Part shown: positions 1 to 6,149 of the stretch, in pieces | Position numbering within the stretch: position 1 is the stretch's first letter | How the letters are laid out: each line of letters starts with the position of its first letter | Origin: Phycisphaerae bacterium SM23_33 | GTDB lineage: Bacteria; Planctomycetota; Phycisphaerae; SM23-33 | Length of the DNA stretch: 8,155 nt | Assembly (NCBI GenBank): GCA_001303665.1 | Contig: LJUF01000139.1 | Location: 1-8,155 of the forward strand | Direction of reading: 5' to 3' | Position numbers and translations under genes: made by a program | Notes under the pieces: generated by a model | The model's database searches: none | Told to the model about the DNA's origin: nothing | Seen by the model: only the letters and a program-made list of their open reading frames with translations

Positions 1-1103
1 ACAGCCACTACGTGACCGACGAGATGCTCACCGACCCCGACCAGCGCGTCACCTGCAAGCCCCACCCCCAGCACACCATCTCGCTGAACTACAACCGCCA
101 GTGGATCCGCAAGTTCAAGGCCGCCGGCATCGCCCCGTTCATCTACTACTACAACTGCCACGCCCTGCCGGCGACGATCGAGAGGCTCTGGCCGGGCGCC
201 GCGTTCCGCGACGAGCGCGGCCGGCCGCTGCTGAAGTGGTACACCGAGCCGAGCGTGTACGGCCCGCCGGGCTCGCCCTTCGCGAAAAACATGATCCGCC
301 AGATGGACGTGATGCTTCAGGCGTATCCGGAGCTGCCGGGATTCTTCGTGGACAACTTCGGCATCGAGATGGTCAGCTTCGCCCACGACGACGGTGTGAC
401 CACGATCCACGGCCGCCCCGGCTACGACCTGAACCGAAACCACCAGGGCATCGGCCCGGCCGTCTTCGAAAAGGCCCACCAGGCGGGCAGGATGATCATG
501 ATCAACAAGCTGGCCACCATCGAGTCGGCCCGCGGGGCCGACATGGTGCTGACCGAGGGCATGAGCCTGGAGTCGGTCCGGGCGCACGCCCTGGCCTGCG
601 TGTACCGGCCGGTGTTCCCGCTGGGGATGCGCGTCGGCGGCGGGACGGACCACATCGAGCGCTGCTGCCAGAACCTGCTGCTGGTCGGCGGCACGCCGGA
701 ATGGGGCTTCTATCGAACCGACCGCGACACCATGAAGGCCTACCGGCCACTCACCGACGCCATGATCGGCAAACGCTGGGTGCTGGACCACCCCGACCCG
801 CTGACGGTCCCGCCCGGCTACGAGGGCCAGATATTCCGCATTGACCCCAACGCGGCCCATGGCGACGACGTGGTGGTGGCACTGGCCGACCTGGGCCGGT
901 CGTGGAAGCAGGGCCGCCTCACCGAAGGGCTCACCGTCAAGGTCCGCCTGGGCGAGGCACCGCAGCTCAAGACGGCCACCTGGCTGACGGTGGAGCGCTC
1001 CGCCGGCCAGCCCCTGCCGTGCAAGCTGACGCTCGGCGGCACCGAGCTGACGATCGCCCTGCCGCCGGCGGGCGCCGCCGGCATCCTGCGCCTGAGCAAA
1101 TGA
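1..1103 (+). CDS. Glycoside-hydrolase-like TIM-barrel protein, 5'-truncated
   Basis: The reading frame is open to the window edge (first full codon at base 3, encoding S-H-Y-V-T-D-E), so the N-terminus lies outside and the GTG at 12 is probably internal. About 366 residues are visible, ending in TGA at 1101-1103. Numbered from that GTG, alternating hydrophobic strands and helices look like the second half of a glycosidase-type (beta/alpha)8 barrel: IAPFIYYYNCHAL (about 40-52), GFFVDNFG (110-117, Asp114 at a strand end), MIMINKL (about 159-165) and MVLTEGMSLE (Glu182). The last 80 or so residues look like a small beta-sandwich, as is common at the C-terminus of such enzymes. Asp114 and Glu182 are candidate acidic catalytic residues by position only. 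I cannot assign a CAZy family or substrate. The next gene starts 55 nt downstream on the same strand, so the two are probably co-transcribed. That it encodes a real protein is very likely; a glycosidase role is moderately likely. Confidence 0.75.
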   Translation, partial: SHYVTDEMLTDPDQRVTCKPHPQHTISLNYNRQWIRKFKAAGIAPFIYYYNCHALPATIERLWPGAAFRDERGRPLLKWYTEPSVYGPPGSPFAKNMIRQMDVMLQAYPELPGFFVDNFGIEMVSFAHDDGVTTIHGRPGYDLNRNHQGIGPAVFEKAHQAGRMIMINKLATIESARGADMVLTEGMSLESVRAHALACVYRPVFPLGMRVGGGTDHIERCCQNLLLVGGTPEWGFYRTDRDTMKAYRPLTDAMIGKRWVLDHPDPLTVPPGYEGQIFRIDPNAAHGDDVVVALADLGRSWKQGRLTEGLTVKVRLGEAPQLKTATWLTVERSAGQPLPCKLTLGGTELTIALPPAGAAGILRLSK

Positions 1104-1146
1104 GTTGCCCCACCGGCCACGGCGCCGGATGGAACGAGCATCTATC

Positions 1147-1154
1147 GGAGGTGA
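1147..1154 (+). promoter_or_regulatory. Strong ribosome binding site fixing the hydrolase start
   Basis: GGAGGTGA at 1147-1154 is an eight-base match to the 16S anti-Shine-Dalgarno sequence, 4 nt before the ATG at 1159. It selects that ATG over the in-frame TTG at 1105 and ATG at 1129. The protein begun at 1159 also opens directly with a signal peptide. Confidence 0.85.
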
Positions 1155-1158
1155 ACCG

Positions 1159-2952
1159 ATGAAACCGCATTGTCATGCACGGCTGTGCGTCCGGTTCGTA
1201 TGTCTGGCCGCGGCTGCCCTGGCGCCGGCCGGCGCGGCCGCCCGGGCCGGGCAGGCCAGGGATCTGAAGGCCTTCTTCCGCTCCGGCCAGACCTTCATCA
1301 CCTGGAGCGAGTCCGACGCGGCCAGGTATCACGTCTACCGGTCCGACAGGAAGATCACCGACCTGCCCACCGCCCGGCGGATCGCCACCGTGGCCAGGGG
1401 CTCCAGCACCTATCCGCTGGAAGCCCAGCGCAAGGTGGCCGCCCGCATCACCAAGAAAGACGGCTACAACGCCCGCTACGTCATCCAAGACAACCCGACC
1501 GCGGACCCGGCGAGGATGCTGCCGGCCGACACGGGGCTGTGGGTCCACACCGCCCGCGAGGCCGGCACGTTCTACTACGCCGTCACCGCCGTCGGCCCCG
1601 ACGGCGCCGAGGACATCTCGCTCAGCGACGCCAACCGGCTCACCCGGGGCGTCGCCGAGAAGCCCCAGCCCATCGGGGCCGTGCTGCTGTATCAGTGGGA
1701 GCACAAGGACAAGGACGGCCAGCCCGCCGGCCAGGGCCGCCTGTACTGCCACTGGATGGACGCCGCCGACTGGAACCCCGGCCCCACCGGCGGGTACGCG
1801 TTCAACTTCGGCGTGGGCGTCCCGGCCGGCAAGAAGGCCCAAGGCATCTGCATGTTCCTGCACGGCTTCAGCGGCTACTACGGCTGGCACGCCCCGCCGT
1901 ACGGCATGGTCTCGATCGTTCCCGGCGACCCCCACCAGACCTGGTTCTACGGCCACAAGGACGCCGCCGGCAAGAAGGTGGTCAACTACACCGAGCGGCG
2001 GATGCTGCTGACCATCGACTTCGTCGTCCGCCAACTCACCGCCGAGGGCATCCAGGTGGACACCAACAAGATCTACACCCACGGCGGGTCCATGGGCGGC
2101 ACCGGCGGCAACTTCCTCGGCGCCCGCTACGGCAGCGTCTTCGCCGCTGTGTTGGCCAGCAAGGGCGCCGCCGACCACAACCGCAACGGCAACTGGACCG
2201 CCGACGCCGAGCGCCGACTCTGGGGAACGCGCTCCCAGAAGCTGCCCACCGAGGCAGGGGTCAACGTCTGGGAGCACCAGAACCTCATCAAGTGGCACCT
2301 GGCCCATGTCGGCGTGGAGACGGCCTTTATCCTCGACGCCCACGCCAGCAACGACGGCTCGGTGCCCTTCACGGCGATCCCCGAGTACTACGAGGCCCTG
2401 CAAAAGGCCAAGCGCCCCTTCGCCGCCGTGTGGGCCCCGTGGGGGCACGGCGGCTTCGAGGACCCCCACTGGCCGAACCACCAGTGGTGGGGCACGTTCC
2501 AATTCAACAAGGATGAATCGGTCCCGGCCATCGGCTACGCCACCAGCAGCGACCCGCCCACCCCCGGCGGCCGCGGAGAGATCAACACCCACATCGAGTG
2601 GTCCAGCCGAGAGAACGACTTCGACAAGACCACCACCCGCGACGACATCGTGGACTCACCCGACCGCTGGGAGATCTGCCTGCGAAGCTGCAACTTCCAC
2701 CGCACCCAGTCCCGCCAGAAAGATGTGGACCGCCAGACCGCCTCCATCACCCCGCGCCGCTGCCAGAAGTTCAAGGCCGCCCCCGGCCGGAAGTTCCACT
2801 GGGAGAACTGGTCCTGCGCCGACCCGGCCGAGCCCGTCAAGATCGCCGAGGGCACGGTGGCGGCCGACGAGCACGGCCTGGTGACCGTGGAGAAGTTCCA
2901 GATCAACCGGGCCGGCTGGGGCAACCGGCTGGTCATTTATCCCGAAAAGTAG
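1159..2952 (+). CDS. Secreted alpha/beta hydrolase (esterase-like) with N-terminal fibronectin-like domain
   Basis: 597 residues from the ATG at 1159. Residues 1-30 form a signal peptide: basic n-region, hydrophobic LAAAALAPAGAAA core and an Ala-X-Ala type cut site near 28-30, so export is expected. Residues about 35-160 resemble a fibronectin type III-like beta domain (SGQTFITW, then YHVYRSDRK, then TFYYAVTAVGPDG). Residues about 175-440 form an alpha/beta hydrolase: FLHGF with His235-Gly236 as probable oxyanion loop, nucleophile elbow GGSMGG with Ser311, likely acid Asp399 in NDGSVPF, and His430 in WGHGGF. These appear in the canonical Ser-Asp-His order. The fold recalls PHB-depolymerase and feruloyl- or acetyl-esterase-like enzymes, but the substrate is unknown. 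The last 150 residues are a separate domain with four Cys (507, 511, 535, 553) that I do not recognise. A polysaccharide-ester role is inferred from the glycosidase-like gene upstream. The converging aldo/keto reductase ends only 14 nt away. Confidence 0.88.
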   Translation: MKPHCHARLCVRFVCLAAAALAPAGAAARAGQARDLKAFFRSGQTFITWSESDAARYHVYRSDRKITDLPTARRIATVARGSSTYPLEAQRKVAARITKKDGYNARYVIQDNPTADPARMLPADTGLWVHTAREAGTFYYAVTAVGPDGAEDISLSDANRLTRGVAEKPQPIGAVLLYQWEHKDKDGQPAGQGRLYCHWMDAADWNPGPTGGYAFNFGVGVPAGKKAQGICMFLHGFSGYYGWHAPPYGMVSIVPGDPHQTWFYGHKDAAGKKVVNYTERRMLLTIDFVVRQLTAEGIQVDTNKIYTHGGSMGGTGGNFLGARYGSVFAAVLASKGAADHNRNGNWTADAERRLWGTRSQKLPTEAGVNVWEHQNLIKWHLAHVGVETAFILDAHASNDGSVPFTAIPEYYEALQKAKRPFAAVWAPWGHGGFEDPHWPNHQWWGTFQFNKDESVPAIGYATSSDPPTPGGRGEINTHIEWSSRENDFDKTTTRDDIVDSPDRWEICLRSCNFHRTQSRQKDVDRQTASITPRRCQKFKAAPGRKFHWENWSCADPAEPVKIAEGTVAADEHGLVTVEKFQINRAGWGNRLVIYPEK

Positions 2953-2966
2953 GCCGGCGCCGCCCC

Positions 2967-3908
2967 CTACTCCGGCACGTCGGCGGGCAGCTCGAGGTCC
3001 AGGGCCTGGACGTTGTCGGCCATCTCCTGCGGGGTCCGGCACGCGGTGAGGGCGAAAACGTTCAGGGGCTGGCGGAAGAGCCAGGCGAGTGCGACCTGCG
3101 CGACGGAAACGCCCTTCTCTTGGGCCACCTTTTCGGCCCAGTCCAGGCGCCGGAAGTTCTCCTGGGTGCAGTAGCATCGCACCACCAGCTCGTCGGCGTA
3201 GCCGGAAAAGGTCGCAAGGTTGTCGCGGCGGAAGCGGCCGGACCAGAACCCCCCCGCCAGCGACGACCAGGAGAAGACCGGCAGTTGGGTCTGGGCGTAC
3301 CAGTTGCGGTCGGCCTGGCCGTCGGGGCCGGAGATGCTGATGCAGCCGCCCCAAGGCGCTTCCTTCGGCACGGCCAGGCTGAGGTTGGGGCTGCTGGCGG
3401 CGAAGCCCGTCAGGCCGTGGGCCGCGGCGTATTCGTTGGCCGCGGCCAGCCGCTCGGCCGTCCAGTTGGACCCGCCGAAGGCCCGGATCCGCCCGGCCGC
3501 CAGGTGCTCGTTGAGGGCCTCGATGATCGGGCCGACCTCGACGTCCGGGTCGTCGCGGTGCAGCAGGTACAGGTCAATGGCGCCGGTCTTCAGCCGGGCC
3601 AGCGAGTCGTGCAGGTCCGAGGCGATGTCAAACGGCGTCACCCGCCTGCGGTCGGCGTTCGGGTGGGCGCCCTTGGTGATGACGACCACCTTGTCGCCCA
3701 GGCCGCGCTCGCGGATCCATCGCCCCAGCGTCCGCTCGCTGTCGCCGCCGCCGTAAATCTGGGCCGTGTCGAAGGCGTTGCAGCCCAGCGCGAACACGCC
3801 GTCCAGCAGATCGAAACTGTACTGCAGCTCGCGGCTGGAGATGCCCGTGCAGCCCTGCACCAGCCTGGAGACGGGCTTGTCAATCCCCGCCACCCTTCCG
3901 TACTTCAT
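2967..3908 (-). CDS. Aldo/keto reductase
   Basis: 313 residues, full length for the family. This is an NAD(P)H-dependent carbonyl reductase or alcohol dehydrogenase of the cytoplasmic (beta/alpha)8 AKR superfamily. The whole catalytic tetrad is present at the expected spacing: Asp47 and Tyr52 in NAFDTAQIYGGG, Lys79 in VVVITKGAH and His117 in LYLLHRDDP. GGSNWT (about 145-150) matches the conserved Ser-Asn-Trp cofactor/substrate loop, and the C-terminal ALTACRTPQEMADNV occupies the place of the NADP phosphate-binding loop. No Fe-S cysteine cluster or extra domain is seen. The ATG at 3906-3908 has AAGGAG 9 nt upstream (complement of 3918-3923). It lies downstream of the Gfo/Idh gene on the same strand, but the 259-nt gap holds an inverted-repeat element, so co-transcription is uncertain. 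The actual substrate cannot be read from sequence; sugar or sugar-derived carbonyls are plausible from context. Confidence 0.95.
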   Translation of the reverse strand: MKYGRVAGIDKPVSRLVQGCTGISSRELQYSFDLLDGVFALGCNAFDTAQIYGGGDSERTLGRWIRERGLGDKVVVITKGAHPNADRRRVTPFDIASDLHDSLARLKTGAIDLYLLHRDDPDVEVGPIIEALNEHLAAGRIRAFGGSNWTAERLAAANEYAAAHGLTGFAASSPNLSLAVPKEAPWGGCISISGPDGQADRNWYAQTQLPVFSWSSLAGGFWSGRFRRDNLATFSGYADELVVRCYCTQENFRRLDWAEKVAQEKGVSVAQVALAWLFRQPLNVFALTACRTPQEMADNVQALDLELPADVPE

Positions 3909-3930
3909 GCTGTTGGACTCCTTTGGTTTC

Positions 3931-3942
3931 CAATCGCGATTG
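3931..3942. repeat. 12-bp perfect palindrome CAATCGCGATTG
   Basis: CAATCG followed by CGATTG is its own reverse complement. It lies 22 nt before the aldo/keto reductase start codon, just upstream of that gene's ribosome binding site and 8 nt from the edge of the inverted-repeat element. It could be an operator for a dimeric regulator or a chance match. The half CGCGATTG occurs again inside the element, near 4054-4061. Confidence 0.4.
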
Positions 3943-3950
3943 TGAGTGAA

Positions 3951-4110
3951 GAGTCCACGAATTCCACGAATTGCACGAATTGCACGGACTTAAGCTTTCT
4001 CGTCGGCGACTGATCTGACGACCGACAGTCCGCTACCTGCCGACACCTCCTCACGCGATTGCTGTTTCTTCGAGAAGCTTCTTCGTGTAATTCGTGTAAT
4101 TCGTGGACTC
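3951..4110. repeat. 160-bp nested inverted-repeat element with 9-bp tandem units
   Basis: The ends are a perfect 13-bp inverted repeat: GAGTCCACGAATT at 3951-3963 and its complement at 4098-4110. Both arms are built from a 9-bp unit close to CACGAATTN, three copies in the left arm and two in the right, with different variable bases. Further in, AAGCTTTCTCG (3992-4002) pairs with CGAGAAGCTT (4071-4080, one bulge), GTCGGC (4002-4007) with GCCGAC (4039-4044), and GACTG (4008-4012) with CAGTC (4026-4030), so the segment can fold into one long interrupted hairpin. No start-to-stop frame here looks like a protein. It resembles non-autonomous palindromic repeats of the REP/MITE kind found scattered in intergenic DNA. 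Being transcribed with the minus-strand genes, it could also terminate or process the transcript between Gfo/Idh and the aldo/keto reductase. Mobility is inferred; the structure is read directly. Confidence 0.75.
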
Positions 4111-4167
4111 TAACGACCCGCGCGCCCAGGCCCTCACCGCCACGCCATCCGATCACAGTCGTACAAC

Positions 4168-5148
4168 CTACTCCATCGGATACTTCAGGCCCCACTGGGC
4201 GCGAATGCGGTCCAGCGTCCGCATGACGGACAGCGTCTCATCCAGCGGCATGACCTGGCTTTCGAGCTTTCCTTCGCGCAGGCACCGGCCGACCTCAGCG
4301 GCCTCGTAGTTGTAGCCGTTGCCCTCGTGGGGCAGCTCGTGCACCTGCTCCTTGCCGCCGGCGTGCACGCTGAGGGTCATGCCCCGCCACCAGGGCGAGT
4401 GCAGGCGGATGTAGCCGTCGGTGCCCATGATGGTCGCCTCCATGGGGGTGAGGGTCCGCACGCCGGTGAACAGCACGGCCAATTGTCCGGTCGGGCATTT
4501 CAGGACGAAGGCGGCCTGCTCGTCCACGCCGGTGCGGCCCAGCTCGGCCAGGGCCGCCACCTCGCTGGGCTCGCCGAGGATCATGGAAGCCAGCGACACG
4601 GGGTACACGCCCACGTCCAGCAGCCCGCCGCCGCCGAGGTTCGGGTCGAACAGGCGGCTTTTCGGGTCGAAGCCCGCGCGGAAGCCGAAGTCGCCGCAGA
4701 CCATGCGGACCTGGCCGATCGCCCCGTCGGCCAGCAGCTCCCGCAGCTTGACGATGTACGGCAGGAACCGCGTCCACATGGCCTCCATCAGGAACAGCTT
4801 CTTTTTCCGGGCGAACTGGATGACTTCCCGGGCCTGGGCGGCGTTGATGGCGAAGGGCTTCTCGCAGAGCACCGCCTTGCCGGCCTGGAGGCAGCAGATG
4901 GCGCTGTCCTTGTGCATCGCGTGCGGCGTAGCGACGTAGATGGCGTCCACCTGCTCATCGGCGGCGAGGGCCGCATAGCTGCCGTGCCGCCGCGGGATGT
5001 TGAAGTCCTCCGCGAAGGCCTCGGCCCTTTCCTGGCTGCGCGAGCCGACCGCCGCCAGCTCCGCCTCCGGCACCGACTTGAGCCCCTCGGCAAACTTCCG
5101 GGCGATCTTGCCCGGGCCCAGGATGCCCCATCGAATCTTCTCGGCCAT
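4168..5148 (-). CDS. Gfo/Idh/MocA family NAD(P)-dependent oxidoreductase
   Basis: 326 residues, normal for the family. The N-terminal Rossmann domain shows GILGPGKIA (residues 8-16) and the strand end AAVGSRS (32-38), where Ser36-Arg37 could favour NADP. Then come YVATPHAMH (71-79) and the family signature CEKPF with Glu96-Lys97-Pro98. The C-terminal alpha/beta domain has MEAMWTRFLP (121-130) and GGGGLLDVGVYP (172-183), with Asp178 and Tyr182 where the family keeps its catalytic Asp/His motif. The MEAMWTRF and GGLLDVGVYP pair resembles the dihydrodiol dehydrogenase / NADP D-xylose 1-dehydrogenase branch, so a sugar, polyol or diol substrate is likely, though the exact reaction is unknown. The protein is cytoplasmic and has no signal peptide. 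The ATG at 5146-5148 has AAGGAG 6 nt upstream (complement of 5155-5160). It is the first gene of the minus-strand pair and is preceded by a candidate promoter at 5214-5242. Confidence 0.95.
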   Translation of the reverse strand: MAEKIRWGILGPGKIARKFAEGLKSVPEAELAAVGSRSQERAEAFAEDFNIPRRHGSYAALAADEQVDAIYVATPHAMHKDSAICCLQAGKAVLCEKPFAINAAQAREVIQFARKKKLFLMEAMWTRFLPYIVKLRELLADGAIGQVRMVCGDFGFRAGFDPKSRLFDPNLGGGGLLDVGVYPVSLASMILGEPSEVAALAELGRTGVDEQAAFVLKCPTGQLAVLFTGVRTLTPMEATIMGTDGYIRLHSPWWRGMTLSVHAGGKEQVHELPHEGNGYNYEAAEVGRCLREGKLESQVMPLDETLSVMRTLDRIRAQWGLKYPME

Positions 5149-5213
5149 CTTTGGCTCCTTGAGTCAAACCGTTGGAAGCCCGCTGCCCATCGTACGCCGG
5201 CGCACAGGCGGCT

Positions 5214-5242
5214 CGAATACCCCAAGACCCGAAGGGTGTCAA
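5214..5242 (-). promoter_or_regulatory. Candidate sigma-70-type promoter for the Gfo/Idh gene
   Basis: Read on the minus strand, a perfect TTGACA (complement of 5237-5242) is followed after 17 nt by TATTCG (complement of 5214-5219). The -10 matches only three of six consensus positions, but the ideal -35 and ideal spacing in GC-rich DNA make it a reasonable candidate. Transcription would begin near 5207, giving a leader of about 60 nt. Confidence 0.4.
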
Positions 5243-5250
5243 GGAGCTAA

Positions 5251-5298
5251 CCCGCCCGGGGGGCGGGCGCGGGACTCGGCCGCGGGGCGGCGGCCGAG
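5251..5298. repeat. Two adjacent GC-rich hairpins in the divergent promoter region
   Basis: CCCGCCC at 5251-5257 pairs with GGGCGGG at 5261-5267 across a 3-nt loop. CTCGGCCG at 5275-5282 pairs with CGGCCGAG at 5291-5298 across an 8-nt loop. Neither is followed by a T-run, so they are not classic intrinsic terminators. They lie between the two candidate promoters, upstream of both, and may be operator or DNA-structure elements, or a product of base composition. Confidence 0.45.
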
Positions 5299-5320
5299 GC
5301 CAACCCGGGCCGGAACGCCC

Positions 5321-5349
5321 TTGTCCATACACGCCCCAGCCCGTATGCT
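5321..5349 (+). promoter_or_regulatory. Candidate sigma-70-type promoter for the zinc-ribbon gene
   Basis: TTGTCC (5321-5326) and TATGCT (5344-5349) are separated by 17 nt, each matching four of six consensus bases or close to it. Transcription would start near 5356, leaving a leader of about 90 nt before the ATG at 5448. Confidence is limited because both boxes are imperfect. Confidence 0.4.
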
Positions 5350-5447
5350 GCTGCGGGGCCCCTTCGTGGACAGTTTGGGGCGGACCCTGGAGCCAAGGGA
5401 ACCAGACGACGCACCGGCCGCCGACGTGACGCCGAAAGGAGCTGCGC

Positions 5448-6005
5448 ATGTCTGACAAGACAAATCCCGAGCTGCTGGGGGAGTCTTCGAAAAAGCGCTG
5501 CAAGTTCTGCTTCGAGGAAATGGACGCCCGGGCGGTGAAGTGCCCGCACTGCCAGTCGTGGCAGAGCCGGGGGGCCTCGCTGCGCGGCTCGCCGGGAGTG
5601 CGGCTCGCGGCGGCCGTGGTGCCCCTCATCATCCTGGCGCCGCTGCTGTTCTTCAGCTTCAGGAATCTTCTCTCCCTGGACCGCCTCTCAGGCAAGGGCG
5701 ACTTTGAGAAACATCGAAGCGGGATCAAGATCGTCCAGCCGAAGATGACCTTCGACAGCTACGACGTCGTCATCCTCGGGAAGGTCAAGAATGACACGCC
5801 GGTGGACTGGGAGGATCTCCAGTTGGAGATGACGTTCAAGGACGCCGACGGCACCGTCATCGATACGGACACCGAGAAGCTCTACATCACGCTGCCTGCC
5901 GGCAAGGAAACGTCCTTCAAGGTCCGCAGCAACCGGGCCGGCCCAAAGGAAAGCTACCACGCCTTCGACATTCGCGTGACCTGGGCCGAGAAGTCCAGAT
6001 TCTGA
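5448..6005 (+). CDS. Zinc-ribbon, single-pass membrane protein with C-terminal beta domain
   Basis: 185 residues. The N-terminus carries a short zinc ribbon with two CxxC pairs, Cys18/Cys21 (RCKFCFEEM) and Cys32/Cys35 (KCPHCQ), in the pattern of the small zinc-ribbon domains that open many bacterial membrane proteins. A hydrophobic segment at about 51-71 (VRLAAAVVPLIILAPLLFFSF) is one transmembrane helix. The RKxR-poor cytosolic side and acidic outer domain suggest that the ribbon is inside and the C-terminus outside. Residues about 90-185 look like an immunoglobulin-like beta domain of the FxLYD or DUF3426 type: VVILGKVKNDTPVDWEDLQLEMTFKDADGTVI followed by LPAGKETSFKV. Such domains handle folding or interaction outside the membrane; a specific function is unknown. 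AAAGGAG sits 6 nt before the ATG. The next gene on the strand begins 144 nt later with its own promoter, so this one is probably monocistronic. Confidence 0.85.
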   Translation: MSDKTNPELLGESSKKRCKFCFEEMDARAVKCPHCQSWQSRGASLRGSPGVRLAAAVVPLIILAPLLFFSFRNLLSLDRLSGKGDFEKHRSGIKIVQPKMTFDSYDVVILGKVKNDTPVDWEDLQLEMTFKDADGTVIDTDTEKLYITLPAGKETSFKVRSNRAGPKESYHAFDIRVTWAEKSRF

Positions 6006-6010
6006 TCCGT

Positions 6011-6035
6011 GCCGGGGGTCTTCGCTTTGCCCGGC
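6011..6035 (+). terminator. Weak stem-loop after the zinc-ribbon gene
   Basis: GCCGGG at 6011-6016 can pair with CCCGGC at 6030-6035 around a 13-nt loop, 5 nt after the stop codon. There is no downstream T-run and the surrounding DNA is rich in similar GGCC motifs, so it may be a weak or factor-dependent terminator, or nothing. Confidence 0.25.
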
Positions 6036-6079
6036 CTGTCCCGGCGCCGTCCGGCCCGGCTGCGTTCGCGCCGTCTTGG

Positions 6080-6111
6080 GGGTATGCAAAAACCCGGGTA
6101 TGGCATATAAT
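6080..6111 (+). promoter_or_regulatory. Promoter with perfect -10 and direct-repeat operator candidate
   Basis: TATAAT at 6106-6111 is a full consensus -10 box, striking in such GC-rich DNA, about 38 nt before the ATG at 6150. The hexamer 17 nt upstream, TATGCA (6083-6088), is a poor -35. The heptamer GGGTATG occurs twice in direct orientation, at 6080-6086 and 6096-6102, one copy over the -35 position and one in the spacer. That arrangement would suit an activator or repressor. The palindrome ACCCGGGT (6092-6099) overlaps the second copy. Confidence 0.6.
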
Positions 6112-6149
6112 GAAGTATCCTTTCCAGGGACTGGATGGAGGGAGTTTCC

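Larger units (their letters stand above)
5149..5447. other. Divergent intergenic region between Gfo/Idh and zinc-ribbon genes
   Basis: This 299-nt stretch has no convincing gene. It holds the Gfo/Idh ribosome binding site (5155-5160), a minus-strand promoter candidate (5214-5242), two GC-rich hairpins (5251-5267 and 5275-5298), a plus-strand promoter candidate (5321-5349) and the ribosome binding site AAAGGAG (5435-5441) of the zinc-ribbon gene. Short open frames across it are low-complexity Arg/Pro/Gly translations of GC-rich DNA. Confidence 0.7.

Noticed and set aside
1105..1158. TTG start that would add 18 residues to the hydrolase
   Set aside because: The added segment is arginine-rich and would bury the signal peptide, and the perfect ribosome binding site at 1147-1154 points to the ATG at 1159.
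967..2592. Long minus-strand open frame of 541 codons opposite the hydrolase gene
   Set aside because: It is low-complexity Gly/Val/Ala/Arg translation of the antisense of a GC-rich gene. The plus strand there has a signal peptide, a catalytic triad and a perfect ribosome binding site.
2950..2969. Terminator in the 14-nt gap between the hydrolase and the aldo/keto reductase
   Set aside because: Only the short palindrome CGGCGCCG (2955-2962) is present, with no longer stem and no T-run on either strand.
2598..4013. Plus-strand open frame of 471 codons across the aldo/keto reductase
   Set aside because: It is antisense to a gene with the complete AKR tetrad, its composition is biased, and it runs into the repeat element.
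3951..4110. The short repeats as a CRISPR array
   Set aside because: The 9-bp units are contiguous without unique spacers and occur in inverted arms, unlike the 21-48 bp repeats with spacers of a CRISPR array.
3905..4195. Minus-strand open frame of 96 codons over the repeat element
   Set aside because: Its VHELHELHEE and VQFVQFVEF stretches are just the 9-bp repeat read in triplets. There is no protein-like signal outside them and it overlaps the aldo/keto reductase start.
4327..5250. Plus-strand open frame of 307 codons opposite the Gfo/Idh gene
   Set aside because: It is antisense to a clear Gfo/Idh/MocA protein with Rossmann and EKP motifs, and its translation is His/Gly/Ala-rich without domain features.
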